DNA of 64,000 nucleotides. It comes from Ceratotherium simum simum (taxonomy: Eukaryota > Chordata > Mammalia > Perissodactyla > Rhinocerotidae). Location of the stretch: assembly GCF_000283155.1 (NCBI RefSeq), contig NW_004454163.1:1075176-1139175 (forward strand), written 5' to 3'. Under the pieces are notes generated by a model that had not been told where the DNA came from, ran no database searches, and saw only the letters and a list, made by a program, of their open reading frames with translations. Below are positions 34,046-44,480 of this stretch, piece after piece (positions within the stretch are counted from its first letter, which is position 1; the number at the start of each line of letters is the position of its first letter). Position numbers and translations under genes: made by a program.

Positions 34046-35540
34046 AGAAAAAACGCAGATTAAAACCTTGAGCAAGGCAGCAAGCAGAATCCTTTTGATC
34101 TCCCAGGCTGCAGCTAGAGGCATTTGGTGGTGAAAGAGAATTGTTCCTGAATAAAAGGATTTCTGAATAGAACGGGAGAATCTTCCATGCAAAATTTATC
34201 CCAGAAGAGTACCTCCACCCCCACCTCCCTCCCCTGTAAAGACAGAGGTTATATGTTTCAGTTGGTGCAATCCATCAGGACAGCTGCAGAAAGTAATTTA
34301 GAGAAATGTTGTAGCAGTCATTTATTTATTGATTTTTTTTTAAAGCGTTAGCAGAGACAGTTCAAATGTTTAGGTAACTTAAATATCAGCTGTAGCCCAG
34401 GCTTCACAGACCAACTCTGTTTAACCTTGTGCTAACTTATGTGGAGATCTGGTCTCGTCTATCTTTCTGTGTGTCATGTATTTGTGGATTGTGGTAGATA
34501 TTTTGCAGGGGAAATGGTGTTGTGTTGAGGATGAGGCTGAGGATGGAGATTGCGTTGGCGGTAATATTCCTTATCTCCCACAAGATAATACCTCATTTTA
34601 TACACATACACACAAACATATTTCTTCTCTTTTTAAAATTCCCTTTAAGCCATATAGCCCTATATACAGAAGTGGTGCTTTTTCCCCCCAACGCTTCTCT
34701 CCATTAACTGTTTAACCATGCTCCTGTATTCTACCTCCATCTCACATATTCCCTTTTGAAATATCAAATTTCTCTCCTATACCTCATGAAGATTAGCTTC
34801 CCTTTTCCTCGGGAAAATGGAGTACCCACTTCAACCCCCGCCCCCTTTGATTCTCGCATTTATCTTGCAGAGGTTTTATTCTCAAAAAAAAAGTTTTTCC
34901 TGAGAGAATTATTTAACCAGGTGCTAAGAATATAAAATTTTCCCTAAAGTATTACATTAACTATTGAATATATTGACTTTCAGCTGCCCCACACCCTCCC
35001 CAGCCTTCTCTTGGATGTTTGTAAGCAGCAGCTAGTCGTTTGCTCCTTGTCTTCACTCCCGAACAGCTAACAAAGGCTCTTAAAGCACAGTATCTGTAGC
35101 TCTCTTTATAGCTAAAATAGGGTTTTGTTTTTGTTGTATGTGGGTAATTGTCTGCTTTCAGAATTTTAACAACATTTTAGAAAGCAACTCCATGAACACC
35201 TCCCATTAAGTGGGCAGTGTGTGGCTACGCTTCCTTCTGATTGGATTTGTCAGTTCTCTGGGTTTTCTACTTTGTTGTGGTTGGTAACCAGTAGAACATT
35301 TTATATATGCGTGTATATCACTATTGGTTTAGACCCATATTTATCTCTAGTTAGGATCAGCTGTGTTTCCTTGAGTTCAGACTCATTTTGGTTAGATTTG
35401 CCTAAACATGATCTTGCTTGGCATTTGACATTTCTATCTCCCCTATTTTATCTCCTTTGAAATCTATATTCCAGCCCTTTGATTTAACCTTGATGGAATT
35501 TGTTATTGTATGTTATTTTTTCAAAATTTGTACCCAATGA
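34046..35540. other. Single-copy DNA, no gene
   Basis: Mixed pyrimidine-rich DNA with frames of 60-79 codons that lack any supporting signal. No nameable repeat. Confidence 0.4.
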
Positions 35541-36090
35541 AATTCACTTTTTTTTTTTTTTTTTTGGTGTACAGGTCTATGAGTTGTTACATGAAATGAT
35601 TCTTGTAACAACCAGCACAGTCAGAATACAGAATAATTCCATTATCCCAAAGAATTACCACATGTTGCCCCTTTATATTTAGATCCTGACCCATCCCAAG
35701 CCCTGGCCTGATCTGTTCCCTGCCTGTATTTTGGCCTTTTCCAGAATAAATGGAATCATGCAGCATTTAACCTGTTGAAACTGGATTCTTTCACTTAGTA
35801 TAAAGTGTTTGAGATTCATTCCTGTGTGAGTTAGATGAATCAAGAGTCCTTTTTTATTGCTGAATAATATTCCATTTTGTGGATATGCCACAGTACGTCC
35901 ATATACCCATTGAAGGACATTTAGATTATTTCCAGGTTTTGTTTATTATGACTAGCTACTATAAACTTTTGCATACAAGTCTTTATGTGAAATATATTTT
36001 TCTCTTGTGTATATATCTAAGAGTGAGATTGCTGGGTCATTTGGAAAGTTTATGCTTTATTTTATAAAAAACAGCCAAATTGTTTTCCTG
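35541..36090 (-). mobile_element. LINE-1 (L1M) 3' part, minus strand
   Basis: A T-run at 35549-35566 is the complement of a poly-A tail. Antisense LINE-1 phrases follow: 'ttccagaataaatggaatca', 'ggattctttcacttagtata', 'attgctgaataatattccat', 'atttagattatttccaggtt' and 'gagtgagattgctgggtcat'. It breaks off at about 36090. Confidence 0.8.
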
Positions 36091-36138
36091 TACAACAAAC
36101 CTGTACAACTACAGCTGTACAGGTTGTACAGTTGTACA
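36089..36138. repeat. Cluster of five TGTACA palindromes with an inverted repeat
   Basis: TGTACA occurs at 36089, 36102, 36116, 36125 and 36133. AACCTGTACA (36098-36107) and TGTACAGGTT (36116-36125) form a perfect 10-bp inverted repeat with an 8-base loop. It sits at the truncated end of the antisense LINE-1. Confidence 0.9.
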
Positions 36139-36139
36139 G

Positions 36140-38060
36140 CTGCCTTTTATTTCAAGATTTCTTTGCTTTATTTAATAATTAAAATAATTAATTTACTATT
36201 TAATAAAATAAAATAATTTAATAATTAAAATTTAATAATTAAAAATTGCAGCTGTTTTCTAAATTTGTCTTTAGACGATTAATATATTCTAAGGGAAGAC
36301 TTCTGAGGTCTCACATAGTTGAACTTACGTGGCAGAAGTCTAAAAAGGGCACTCAGATATGTTTTCTTATGCTAACTCTCCTTAAAATTTCTTATTTACT
36401 TTTCACTAATCTTGTGCAGAAATAACAAAAACTTGCCTCTGATATCCTATCATCCACTTTGTGGGTAAGGTGGTTAGATTTATTTGGCTCTTACGTTGTA
36501 TAGCAAGATCTTAAAATAATGTCACTTCTACATTCTGGACATCTGGACTTTCAGCATGAATTTTGAATTACAAGCCTATTTAGGAATAAGGCAAGAATAA
36601 TTTGAAGGAAACATAGAGCCGATAGTATAGATATTTACTTTTCTCTAGAACTTTCCTGAGTTTCAGTGATCATTACACTTAGCACTTTTCTCCGATGATC
36701 TGTAATCCAATCAGACCATGGAAGAAGAAAGGATATCCATGAACGTGGAGTTCTTACTCTGCAGATAATAGCCTTTTATACCCCCCAAATCAACGGTGCG
36801 GTATATGAATGGAGGCCACGCCGAAGCTACAGGGGGAAATCACTTAGGACCTAGGTTGTCTTGAGAATAGCTACGCTTGTGTTTAGCAACTTAATTCAAT
36901 TATTTCTAAATTTTAGGTAGGTTCTGAATTAATTTATTTCAACTTTTTCTCCCAGACTCCAAGACCTCAGATTGCACACTGCAGTGGCAGACTCCTTATT
37001 GCCGAGAATATTCTTTTTATTAGGTTTTTAATAAAACCAGCAGGGAGAAGTTTCCTAATATCTTCCTCCTACAAATAGATCAAACATAATCCTTGTAAAA
37101 TCAGTCTCCTAATGGACACCCCCTCCCTGGTTTGTCTATCTTAGACATCAAGATCCTAGACATCAAGACACTTACCCCCAACTCTGAGGCAGGATCGTCC
37201 CAGGTCAGATATTTGCACATAACAAAGCCTGAGAGAGTGTTCATCCAGAGCTATGTAAAGATACAGGAAGATTACAGGGTGACCGATTGAACCCACACCA
37301 TGTAACAGAAAGTGTGAACTATTTACAAACAATCTATCTAATTATAATCGTACATATGGACCCATGTTTTATCTTCAGTAGGAACATGGTGAGTGGTTGC
37401 CATATACAGCTCAGGAATGCTTTTTTCTTGTTCTTAAACCTATACTGGTCTAAATCTGGCATCTATCTTTCTGCTGTAGTGCTATGTCCCACAGTATTCT
37501 TGTCCCTGCCACTATACTCTGAACAGTCATGTTCTAATTTTGGGATTATTAGTACTGACTATTCTCATTTCCAATCTATAATTACTCACAGTTTCACTAT
37601 CAAGAGTTTTCCCTGTTCTCCATCATTGTAGTTTTGCTTTTCTCTAATACACTCACTGAAATGTGACCCACTAATTACTTAATTTTCAAAGATTTATAAT
37701 ATTATTAAACTAACAGAGGCATGTGACTAAGCCAACAGTACTGTGCTGAACTCCTTCTTTTCTCCAACTCTGTCCCCAGAGGAAGGATTATTAGCTTCTT
37801 AATTTTTTTCCTCTGATATCGCAATATCCCTAAGTATTATGTTTCCACAACATTTTAAAATTTATTTGCTTTAGAGATTACACATTAATTTTCTGCTTTA
37901 ATAGGCAAGGATTTAGCTACCTTACACCAAGCTCGAACTTTCCTCCCCATCCTAACAATATAGGGTTGCCATATCTCACAAATAAAAATACATGATGCCC
38001 AATTCAATTGGAATTTCCTGTAAACAAAGAATAATACTTTCAAAAAAGTATGTCTCATAT
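36140..38060. other. Single-copy DNA, no gene
   Basis: 36170-36250 is an A/T-only imperfect repeat of 'taataattaaaa' type. 36780-36870 keeps several CpGs ('caacggtgcgg', 'ccacgccgaagc'). A 114-codon frame at 37287-37631 has no domain I recognise, and its neighbourhood has no promoter or splice pattern. Confidence 0.4.
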
Positions 38061-38068
38061 ATTATATA

Positions 38069-38442
38069 TGCTATAGACCAAATGTGTTTATTCATATGTG
38101 TTTATCCAAAATTCATTTATGTTGACACCTAATCCCCAATGTGAGGTATTTGGAGGTGGGGGCTTTGGGAAGTGACTAGGTCACAAAGGTGGAGCCCTCA
38201 TGAATAGGATTAATGACTTTATAAAAGAGGCTGGAGAGCGCTGCCTCACTCCTCTCTGCTATGTGAGGACACAGCAAGAAGACTGTCCTCTATGAACCAG
38301 AAAGTGGCTCTCACACTGAATCTGCTGGCACCTTAATTTTGGACTTCTCCACCTCCAGAACCATGAGAAATAAATTTCTGTTGTTTATAAGCCACCAAGT
38401 CTATGATATTCTGTTATAATAAGCAAAACAGACTAAGATAAC
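38069..38442 (+). mobile_element. MSTB-type LTR (ERVL-MaLR), solo
   Basis: It starts 'tgctatagaccaaatgtg' and follows the MST consensus closely: 'ttggaggtgggggctttggg', 'gtgactaggtcacaaaggtg', 'gagccctcatgaataggatt', 'cactcctctctgctatgtga', 'ggacacagcaagaagac' and 'aacagactaagata'. TATAAAAG at 38220-38227 and AATAAA at 38369-38374 are the LTR promoter and polyadenylation signals. No internal ERV sequence. Confidence 0.9.
38220..38227 (+). promoter_or_regulatory. TATA box of the MSTB LTR
   Basis: TATAAAAG lies in the consensus promoter position of the LTR. Solo LTRs of this class sometimes act as promoters; nothing here shows that this one does. Confidence 0.6.
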
Positions 38443-38476
38443 ATGGCGCATACTTATCCTAGAAAAATTCTTTGTT

Positions 38477-38725
38477 GGGGCCGGCCTGGTGGTGCAAGCA
38501 GTTAAGTGCGCATGTTCCGCTGCGGCGGCCTGGGATTCGCTGGTTCGGATCCCAGGTGTGCACTGACGCGCTGCTTGTCGAGCCATGCTGTGGCGGTGTC
38601 CCATATAAAATGGAGGAAGATGGGCAGGGGTGTTAGCTCAGGGCCAATCTTCCTTGGCAAAAAAAATAAAAATAAAATGGAGGATTGGCATCAGATGTTA
38701 GCTCAGGGCTGATCTTCCTCACACA
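38477..38725 (+). mobile_element. ERE SINE with 14-bp TSD
   Basis: It has the head 'ggggccggcctggtggtgca', B-box area 'tggttcggatcccaggtg', body 'cgagccatgctgtggcggtg' and two 3' units separated by an A-rich spacer. The TSD aaaaattctttgtt / aaaaatactttgtt is at 38463-38476 and 38726-38739 (one mismatch). It lies just downstream of the MSTB LTR. Confidence 0.95.
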
Positions 38726-39099
38726 AAAAATACTTTGTTTATCTGAAATTCCAGTGTAACTGAGCATTCTCTATTTCACCTAGCAATGCTATCGCAATAG
38801 TCATATCACTTTCTTTTATTAACTCTGTTGGTTACCTTTTATAACAATGTACTTTTAATTCTTGTTCCATCAAAAAGTATTTTTTAATCCCCCACTTTGT
38901 AAAATGCATGCATTTGTACTCCTTCCCCTTTCCTTTAACTATATTCCTGTTCTTGTCTCTCTAGTTGTAATTTCTAGGTAGGTAACATTCACATAAACAA
39001 TGTTTGTATTATTTGAATTACATAAAAAACATTCACTGCAGAGCGAAGTCACAAATGATGATGACGACATTGGTTTTTGTCACATTTTTGTGGTTCCCA

Positions 39100-40840
39100 C
39101 TCTAAATATTTTCTAAGGCCATTTTTTCACTTGCTTCACTTTCCTGTTTTCGTATATTCTCAAAACTTTGCAAAAATTGACTTCTTGAGACCCTTCTGAA
39201 CTACGGTCATCTTGGGGATTGTTTCCATTTAATGCTTTCCAGGATTCAATTCATTTTTTGACTGGGTCCTCATTCTTAGTTTATTTGTTTGTTTTGCCAG
39301 AGCAAAAGAGCTGCGTTTTCAAGTAACTGTTTAAAGGGTTTGTTGGAGGTGGGTTTTTTTTTGAGATCTTGCATGTTTGAAAATAGCTGAGTTCTTGCTT
39401 CATACGTGATTGACAGTTGGGGTGTGAATAGAATTCTAAGGTAACAATAATTTCCCTTGGGTGCCTGGAGGGAATTGCTCTCTTGTCTTCTAGCATCCAC
39501 TGTTGTTGTTGAGAGTCATGCTGTTCTGGTCTCATTCCTGTGTCTGTACCTCCACTACCTCATTTTTCTCCACAATTTATGCAATCTCTTTATACCTACA
39601 ATTCTGAAACTTTATTACTTTGTAATTAAGTGCATATTTTCCCCACTGGTTTTGCTGGGTGGGCTCTTTCAATCTAGAGATGTGTCTTAATTTGGAGAAA
39701 ACTTTTTACATATTTCCTTGATTCTTTTCTCTGCTCCAGTTTCTCTGGACTTTCTGAAACAGCTATTAGTCACATATTGAGGCTTCTGAACTGTTTCTTT
39801 ATGTTCTTCACTTTTTTCACATCTTTTTAATTTCTTTTTCTTTGTTTTCAGCTCTTTTGAGGAGACGTCAAACTTGATTCTCTAATATTTCTATTGATTT
39901 TTCCCAACATTTTATTACAAAAATTTTCCAACATAGAGCGGTTGAAAGAAATTCATAGTGAAAACTGTATACCCACCACCTAGATTCTATCTATTGAATT
40001 TTTAAATTTTTATATTTATTGCACATATTTAAGTTTAACAAAAAACACTTTTGTCCTCTAATTGTTTCTTTTACAGTATATTTTGTTTTATGGATGTATA
40101 TTTTTTCACATATCTCTTACTTTGGGAGTAATTTTATCAGTTTATCTTTGTTTCTTTTACTTGGAAGAATTCCCCAAATATCTCATGCATCTTGCCTTAT
40201 AAATTCACATTTACCATTGAGTGAATAGAGAATAACTTGGCAACTGCTTACGTGGTGGGACTTGTGAACAGATGGGCTTTGCTTGTGAGTGTTTGGGCAG
40301 GGGGTGATCTTCACTTGGGAAGTCCCAAATTTCAGATGGAGTGGTCTGTTCATATTCCAGAGGAGAGAACTCTTGGTTTTGTTACTTTCCTAGTTTAACA
40401 GCGGATAGGCTTCTTCAGTGTTCTGCGCACAAGCAGAAGCATCTATACGAGAGTGTGTGTAAGTGTGTATGCATCTGTGTAAGAGTGAGTGTGTATAGTT
40501 CTGGGTGGGTTAGTTGTCTTTCACAGTGTAATCTAACCTTTCCTTTTTCCTGTCCACTGAATTTACAAAGCTGGAGACTTTGGGGTTCTTTCAGGCAGAG
40601 TTTCATCCTTGTCATCACTCTTAGCTAGGTCTTATTAGATTTTGGATTCCTTCAGCAAGATTCTTCAGTTTTCTTTGTTTTTCTCTATCTGTTTCTCTCT
40701 CTCCTGTCTCTTTATCATCATATTTATGCCTCTATTTTCCTTCAATACAAGTTTAGTGGGATTTTCCTTGGGAGAGGGGATAAGTGTATGTGAATAATTA
40801 CTTCAAGGATCAATTTCCCTCTCATGATCTACTCAATAAT
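39100..40840 (-). mobile_element. Old LINE-1 5' half (ORF1 and 5' UTR), minus strand, probable
   Basis: Antisense phrases typical of old L1M ORF1 and leader regions: 'gtgaatagaattctaaggta', 'tcttgtcttctagcatccac', 'gggctctttcaatctagaga', 'tctctgctccagtttctctg', 'cagctattagtcacatattg', then 'gaggagagaactcttggttt'. Similarity is diffuse and boundaries are rough. No open frame of interest. Confidence 0.45.
39900..39995 (-). mobile_element. Small LINE-1 3' UTR-like fragment
   Basis: 'tttattacaaaaattttcca', 'acatagagcggttgaaagaa' and 'gtatacccaccacctagatt' match the antisense of an L1M 3' UTR. It interrupts the larger antisense element; 'ctattgattttt' before it and 'ctattgaatttt' after it look like a duplicated target. 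Confidence 0.4.
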
Positions 40841-40894
40841 GCAAGTCTGGTCTATCTCTGTATCTGAGCATGCTGAGATCTGCTCTGCATTCTT

Positions 40895-41204
40895 TTTGTG
40901 TGTGTGTGTGTGAGGAAGTTCAGCCCTGAGCTAACATCCATGCCAATCCTCCTCTTTTTTGCTGAGGAAGACTGGCCCTGAGCTAACATCTGTTGCCAAT
41001 CCTCCTCCTTTTTATTTCCCTTTTTCTCCCAAAGCCCCAGTAGATAGTTGTATGTCATAGCTGCACATCCTGCTAGTTGCTGTATGTGGGACGCCACCTC
41101 AGCATGATCCGACAAGTGGTGCATTGGTGCGCGCCTGGGATCCGAACCCGGGCCGCCAGTAGCAGAGCGCGCGCACTTAACCGCTAAGCCACAGGGCCGG
41201 CCCC
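40895..41204 (-). mobile_element. ERE SINE, minus strand, well preserved, 15-bp TSD
   Basis: A (TG)n tail is followed by two 3' units, the antisense of the 'agctatgacatacaactatc' type body, 'cacctcagcatgatccgaca', the B box ggatccgaacc at 41138-41148 (complement GGTTCGGATCC), the A box ccgctaagcca at 41181-41191 and the head end GGGCCGGCCCC. The perfect TSD ctgctctgcattctt is at 40880-40894 and 41205-41219. A 148-codon minus-strand frame runs through it and is not a gene. Confidence 0.96.
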
Positions 41205-41469
41205 CTGCTCTGCATTCTTGTAGTGAGCTGTATTTTAGAACTTGTTCAGGATTTTTGTAATAAACAAATATACAAAAAATAAAGTAAAAAATGAGCAAAT
41301 AAAACTATTTACAAGTTAAATTTGTTTGAACAAAACATTTTTTTTCTCAAATGTGCAAAATTCCTGTGCCGCAAAACCAAACCTTTTGCCTGGGAATAGT
41401 AATCTTTCATACCTATTGTCATGCCTTTGCAGAGGTCCTAAATATTCATTTCCAGAAGACATGTCAGGG

Positions 41470-41635
41470 GTGTGAAGGCCCAAATTTCCTGGTTTATATC
41501 TTGGCTATGCTATTTGCTGCCTCAGTAACTTGAGGAAGCTATTTAATTTCTATGAGGATCAATTTCTAGCCTTAATATTTGAAGAGTTACCTAGAACAGT
41601 AATTTGAACCTAACAGGTGATAATAAATGACTATG
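41470..41635 (+). mobile_element. MIR SINE
   Basis: 'atatcttggctatgctattt', 'gtaacttgaggaagctattt', 'cctagaacagtaatttgaac' and 'ggtgataataaatga' follow the sense MIR order to its 3' end. Confidence 0.55.
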
Positions 41636-41784
41636 AGAACTTTCCTGAATGTGTTATCCTGTACATGAAACTTTATAGACTAATTTGTTTTGAATCTAGA
41701 TATTTCAGAATTATTACATGTCAAATCACATTAATTACAGTGCAACTAAGACCAGCAACATATTGTAGCTTGAGCAAGTATTGT

Positions 41785-41911
41785 AGAATCCAGTGCCCCC
41801 GCATGGAGATGATAGTATGTGTTTCACAGGGTTGTCATTGGAATTAACTATGTTAATACATATAAAGTGCTTAGAAGTGTGCCTAACAGAGAGAATCTCT
41901 CAAATGTGCAC
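41785..41911 (+). mobile_element. MIR SINE 3' half
   Basis: 'tttcacagggttgtcattgg', 'aattaactatgttaatacat' and 'aaagtgcttagaagtgtgcc' match the second half of MIR. An ERE is inserted directly after it. Confidence 0.75.
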
Positions 41912-41924
41912 TAAAATAGTAGCT

Positions 41925-42116
41925 CTTAGGGGCTGGACTGGTGGTGTTAAGTCATGCAATCTGCTTTGGCAGCCTGGGGTTCACAGGTTCTGATCCCGGG
42001 TGTAGACCAATGCAGCGCTCATCAAGCCATGCTGTGGCAGCGTCCCACATACAAAACAGAGGAAGATGGGCACAGATGTTAGCTCAGAGCCAATCTTCCT
42101 CACAAAAAATCTGAAA
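41925..42116 (+). mobile_element. ERE SINE, short form with one 3' unit
   Basis: The head is 'ggggctggactggtggtgtt', with B-box area 'caggttctgatcccgggtgt', 'catcaagccatgctgtggca' and a single 3' unit ('gatgggcacagatgttagct'). Flanks taaaatagtagct (41912-41924) and taaaatagttgct (42117-42129) are a 13-bp TSD with one mismatch. Confidence 0.93.
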
Positions 42117-42135
42117 TAAAATAGTTGCTTTTATG

Positions 42136-42370
42136 TTATTATTGTTTGCATTCTATGCGTCATGCACTTTTCTAAGAATTTTACATGTATCATTTCTTAC
42201 CTCATGTAATCCTTACAACATCCCTTTGAGAAGGTACTATTTTTATTCCCATCTTATAGATGAAGACATGAGGCACAGAGTTTAGTAATTTGTTCAAGGT
42301 GGCACAACCAATATGGGGAGTTGGCAAGATTTGAGTCTAGGCAGTCTGGTCACACAACGACTACTCAATC
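42136..42370 (-). mobile_element. MIR SINE, nearly full length, minus strand
   Basis: Antisense MIR phrases in order: 'cttacctcatgtaatcctta', 'caacatccctttgagaaggt', 'actatttttattcccatctt', 'atagatgaagacatgaggca', 'agtaatttgttcaaggtggc' and 'tgagtctaggcagtctggtc'. Confidence 0.85.
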
Positions 42371-42847
42371 ACCAAACCAAACTATCTATTTGAGCAATAA
42401 AAGTATGAAAATCATTTAGGTAACAAAAAAAATTATTGTAGGTTGTGGTTGGTGTAGAAAGGCTTTTAAGCATTTTTTTAAAGCATCTTCCCTGTAGTCC
42501 CTAGTTAGGATTCAGATTGACATAGAAAGCAGAGAAAGGAGGGCTGCCAGGTAGGTTAGTGGCACAAAGTTGGCCATTGTGTTATAAGGCAATGAATTCA
42601 TCTGCTTGGAGGAGCCAACTTGAATTTTTTTAAAGGAGAGAGAGTAAATGTTAATTCCTGGCAAAGAGGACTTTACATATTAGAAATAGGAATACTTTGC
42701 CAGTGAATTGAAGCTAAATGCTGAATGTTAAATATTATTATTTTTCTTTTAGAGTTTTTAGGAATTGTGAAAAAGAGTTTCAAATAGTAATAAAACATAA
42801 ATTTTGTGAAATCAGCAATCTCACAAAATGTTGCTTACTACATTTTA

Positions 42848-42892
42848 ATAGTTATATATATATTATATATTGCAGTGTTTATATATATAAAT
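42848..42892. repeat. (TA)n-rich low-complexity DNA
   Basis: Two TA-rich runs, around 42851-42869 and 42880-42891, are separated by 'gcagtgttt'. Confidence 0.8.
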
Positions 42893-43299
42893 ACTATAAT
42901 TATTCAATAGTAGCCTCCCTCTCCTGTCTTATACGTGTTTTAGTTTTGTTTTCAAGGTACTTGTTAGTTTCCTTTTTCCATTCCACATTGATTGGCTTAT
43001 TTAGATATTTAATTTTAAGATCCATATGTTGTCCATTTTCTCAGTATAGTTAAATGCAAATTCATCACAACCCTCTGGTTTTATTTAGGGGAGAAAATTT
43101 AATTCTGCACTGTAAATAAAGATACTTTGAATATGTAATAGGAATGCTACTTCTCTTTCCCCAGTCCTCATTCCAGACATTTAAGTTATTCACAGCTGCT
43201 ATTCCCATAACACTTAAAGTGATTATATCTATTGCCAACTTCTATAAATTATTAACATCAAAGCCAGCGGTTCCCTGGCACACAATTTCAGCCCCAGAA

Positions 43300-44480
43300 A
43301 GAGGAAAACTTAAGGAGGTTTAAATAGATTAAGGATATTCAATTGGTAACATGTCACGAGGAATTGAATCTTTGTTTACAAATGCTCTCCCTTTCTTTCC
43401 TTACTGGTTCTTGTTCACAGGAGTATTATAGAAAGCAAAGATTCTGAAATTTCAAGTATGAGACAATTGAGTCAAGTTCATTCTACCCAATCTTGTCCCC
43501 CTAGTTTTAAGTAATGAGGCAGCACAGCCGCCTTTCACTTAACAACATCTTGCTGTTATTACAGTTTATTCAGCAAGGGCTTACAGATCGGATTCATAAA
43601 ACAAGAATTCATTGAATTCAAAGAAAGGAATGATGAAGATAAATTGAGAAATGTCTAAACGAAATTAAAAATTATTGCTTTCTCAGAATTCTGAGAGCGG
43701 CTGGCTGTAGTCTGCAATACCCAGTTAACAATGGTGGGAGTTAAAGGTATGTAACTGATAAAGATGGATGTCTTACTTTTGTGGCTACAACTTGGGCAGT
43801 TTAAAATAAATATTGTAATAATTGATCTTTCTGAATGATGTGCAAGTGCTAGATGATGCTTGATATATGGTATCACCTTCCTGCCTTTGACACTGATAGA
43901 TGGTCCTTACATTTCTCCTAATAAAAAGATGGTCGAGCCTTCAATTACACATATCTCAAGTGTCGCAATAAAGCTCAATGGAAATGGTCAGACTCTACTA
44001 CCACCACTTTAATATTGGGCTAGACTAAAACCATTTCTGCCATGCATGCTGACGGGAGGAAGATACCATTGCAGATTAATGAGACTCAAATTACACTGTC
44101 ATAATTAAGAAATGGGGGGAGGGGAAAGTTTGCTCCTCTTTTTTACAGCAGCTGCCTGGTTACCTCAGTAAGTATGAAGCACTTTCTGAAAGATTATTAA
44201 TAGCTCTATCTACATTCTGATTGGAGGTAGTTCTTCAGCAGGCTTGAGTGTAATTCAGTAGAGATTTTATTGGCTCTCAACCAGCAATTTCAAAGAAATA
44301 TTTCAATTAGTAATGTAGTAATATGTCTGTAGTCAGGGTGTGTTTATAAAAATTATGCCTCAGCTCAGCTCTGAATCGTCTTAGAGATAAGAGTTTGTCT
44401 GTTTGCTTGGAACAGGATCATTGTGACTCTGCAGGCTACAAGGGTAAAAAATAACATTAGATGCTTAAATAAATCAGAGT
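43300..44480. promoter_or_regulatory. Candidate conserved enhancer-like segment
   Basis: Complex, repeat-free sequence with clusters of homeodomain-type cores: 'cagattaatgagactc' at 44072-44087 and 'ataattaag' at 44101-44109. An E-box CAGCTG lies at 44149-44154, followed by further TAAT/ATTA cores to 44320. No coding potential is visible. Such density of TAAT cores also arises by chance in AT-rich DNA, so the call rests on absence of repeats plus motif clustering and needs cross-species alignment. Confidence 0.3.

Noticed and set aside
37287..37631. 114-codon plus-strand frame
   Set aside because: Hydrophobic and Ser-rich composition typical of T-rich DNA; no recognisable family or transcription signal.
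38069..38442. Provirus remnant around the MST-type LTR
   Set aside because: No gag, pol or env-like sequence and no second LTR is found nearby; it is a solo LTR.
40852..41298. 148-codon minus-strand open frame
   Set aside because: It reads straight through an ERE SINE and its flanks; similar frames occur over other ERE copies at 11081, 21787, 21806 and 50393.
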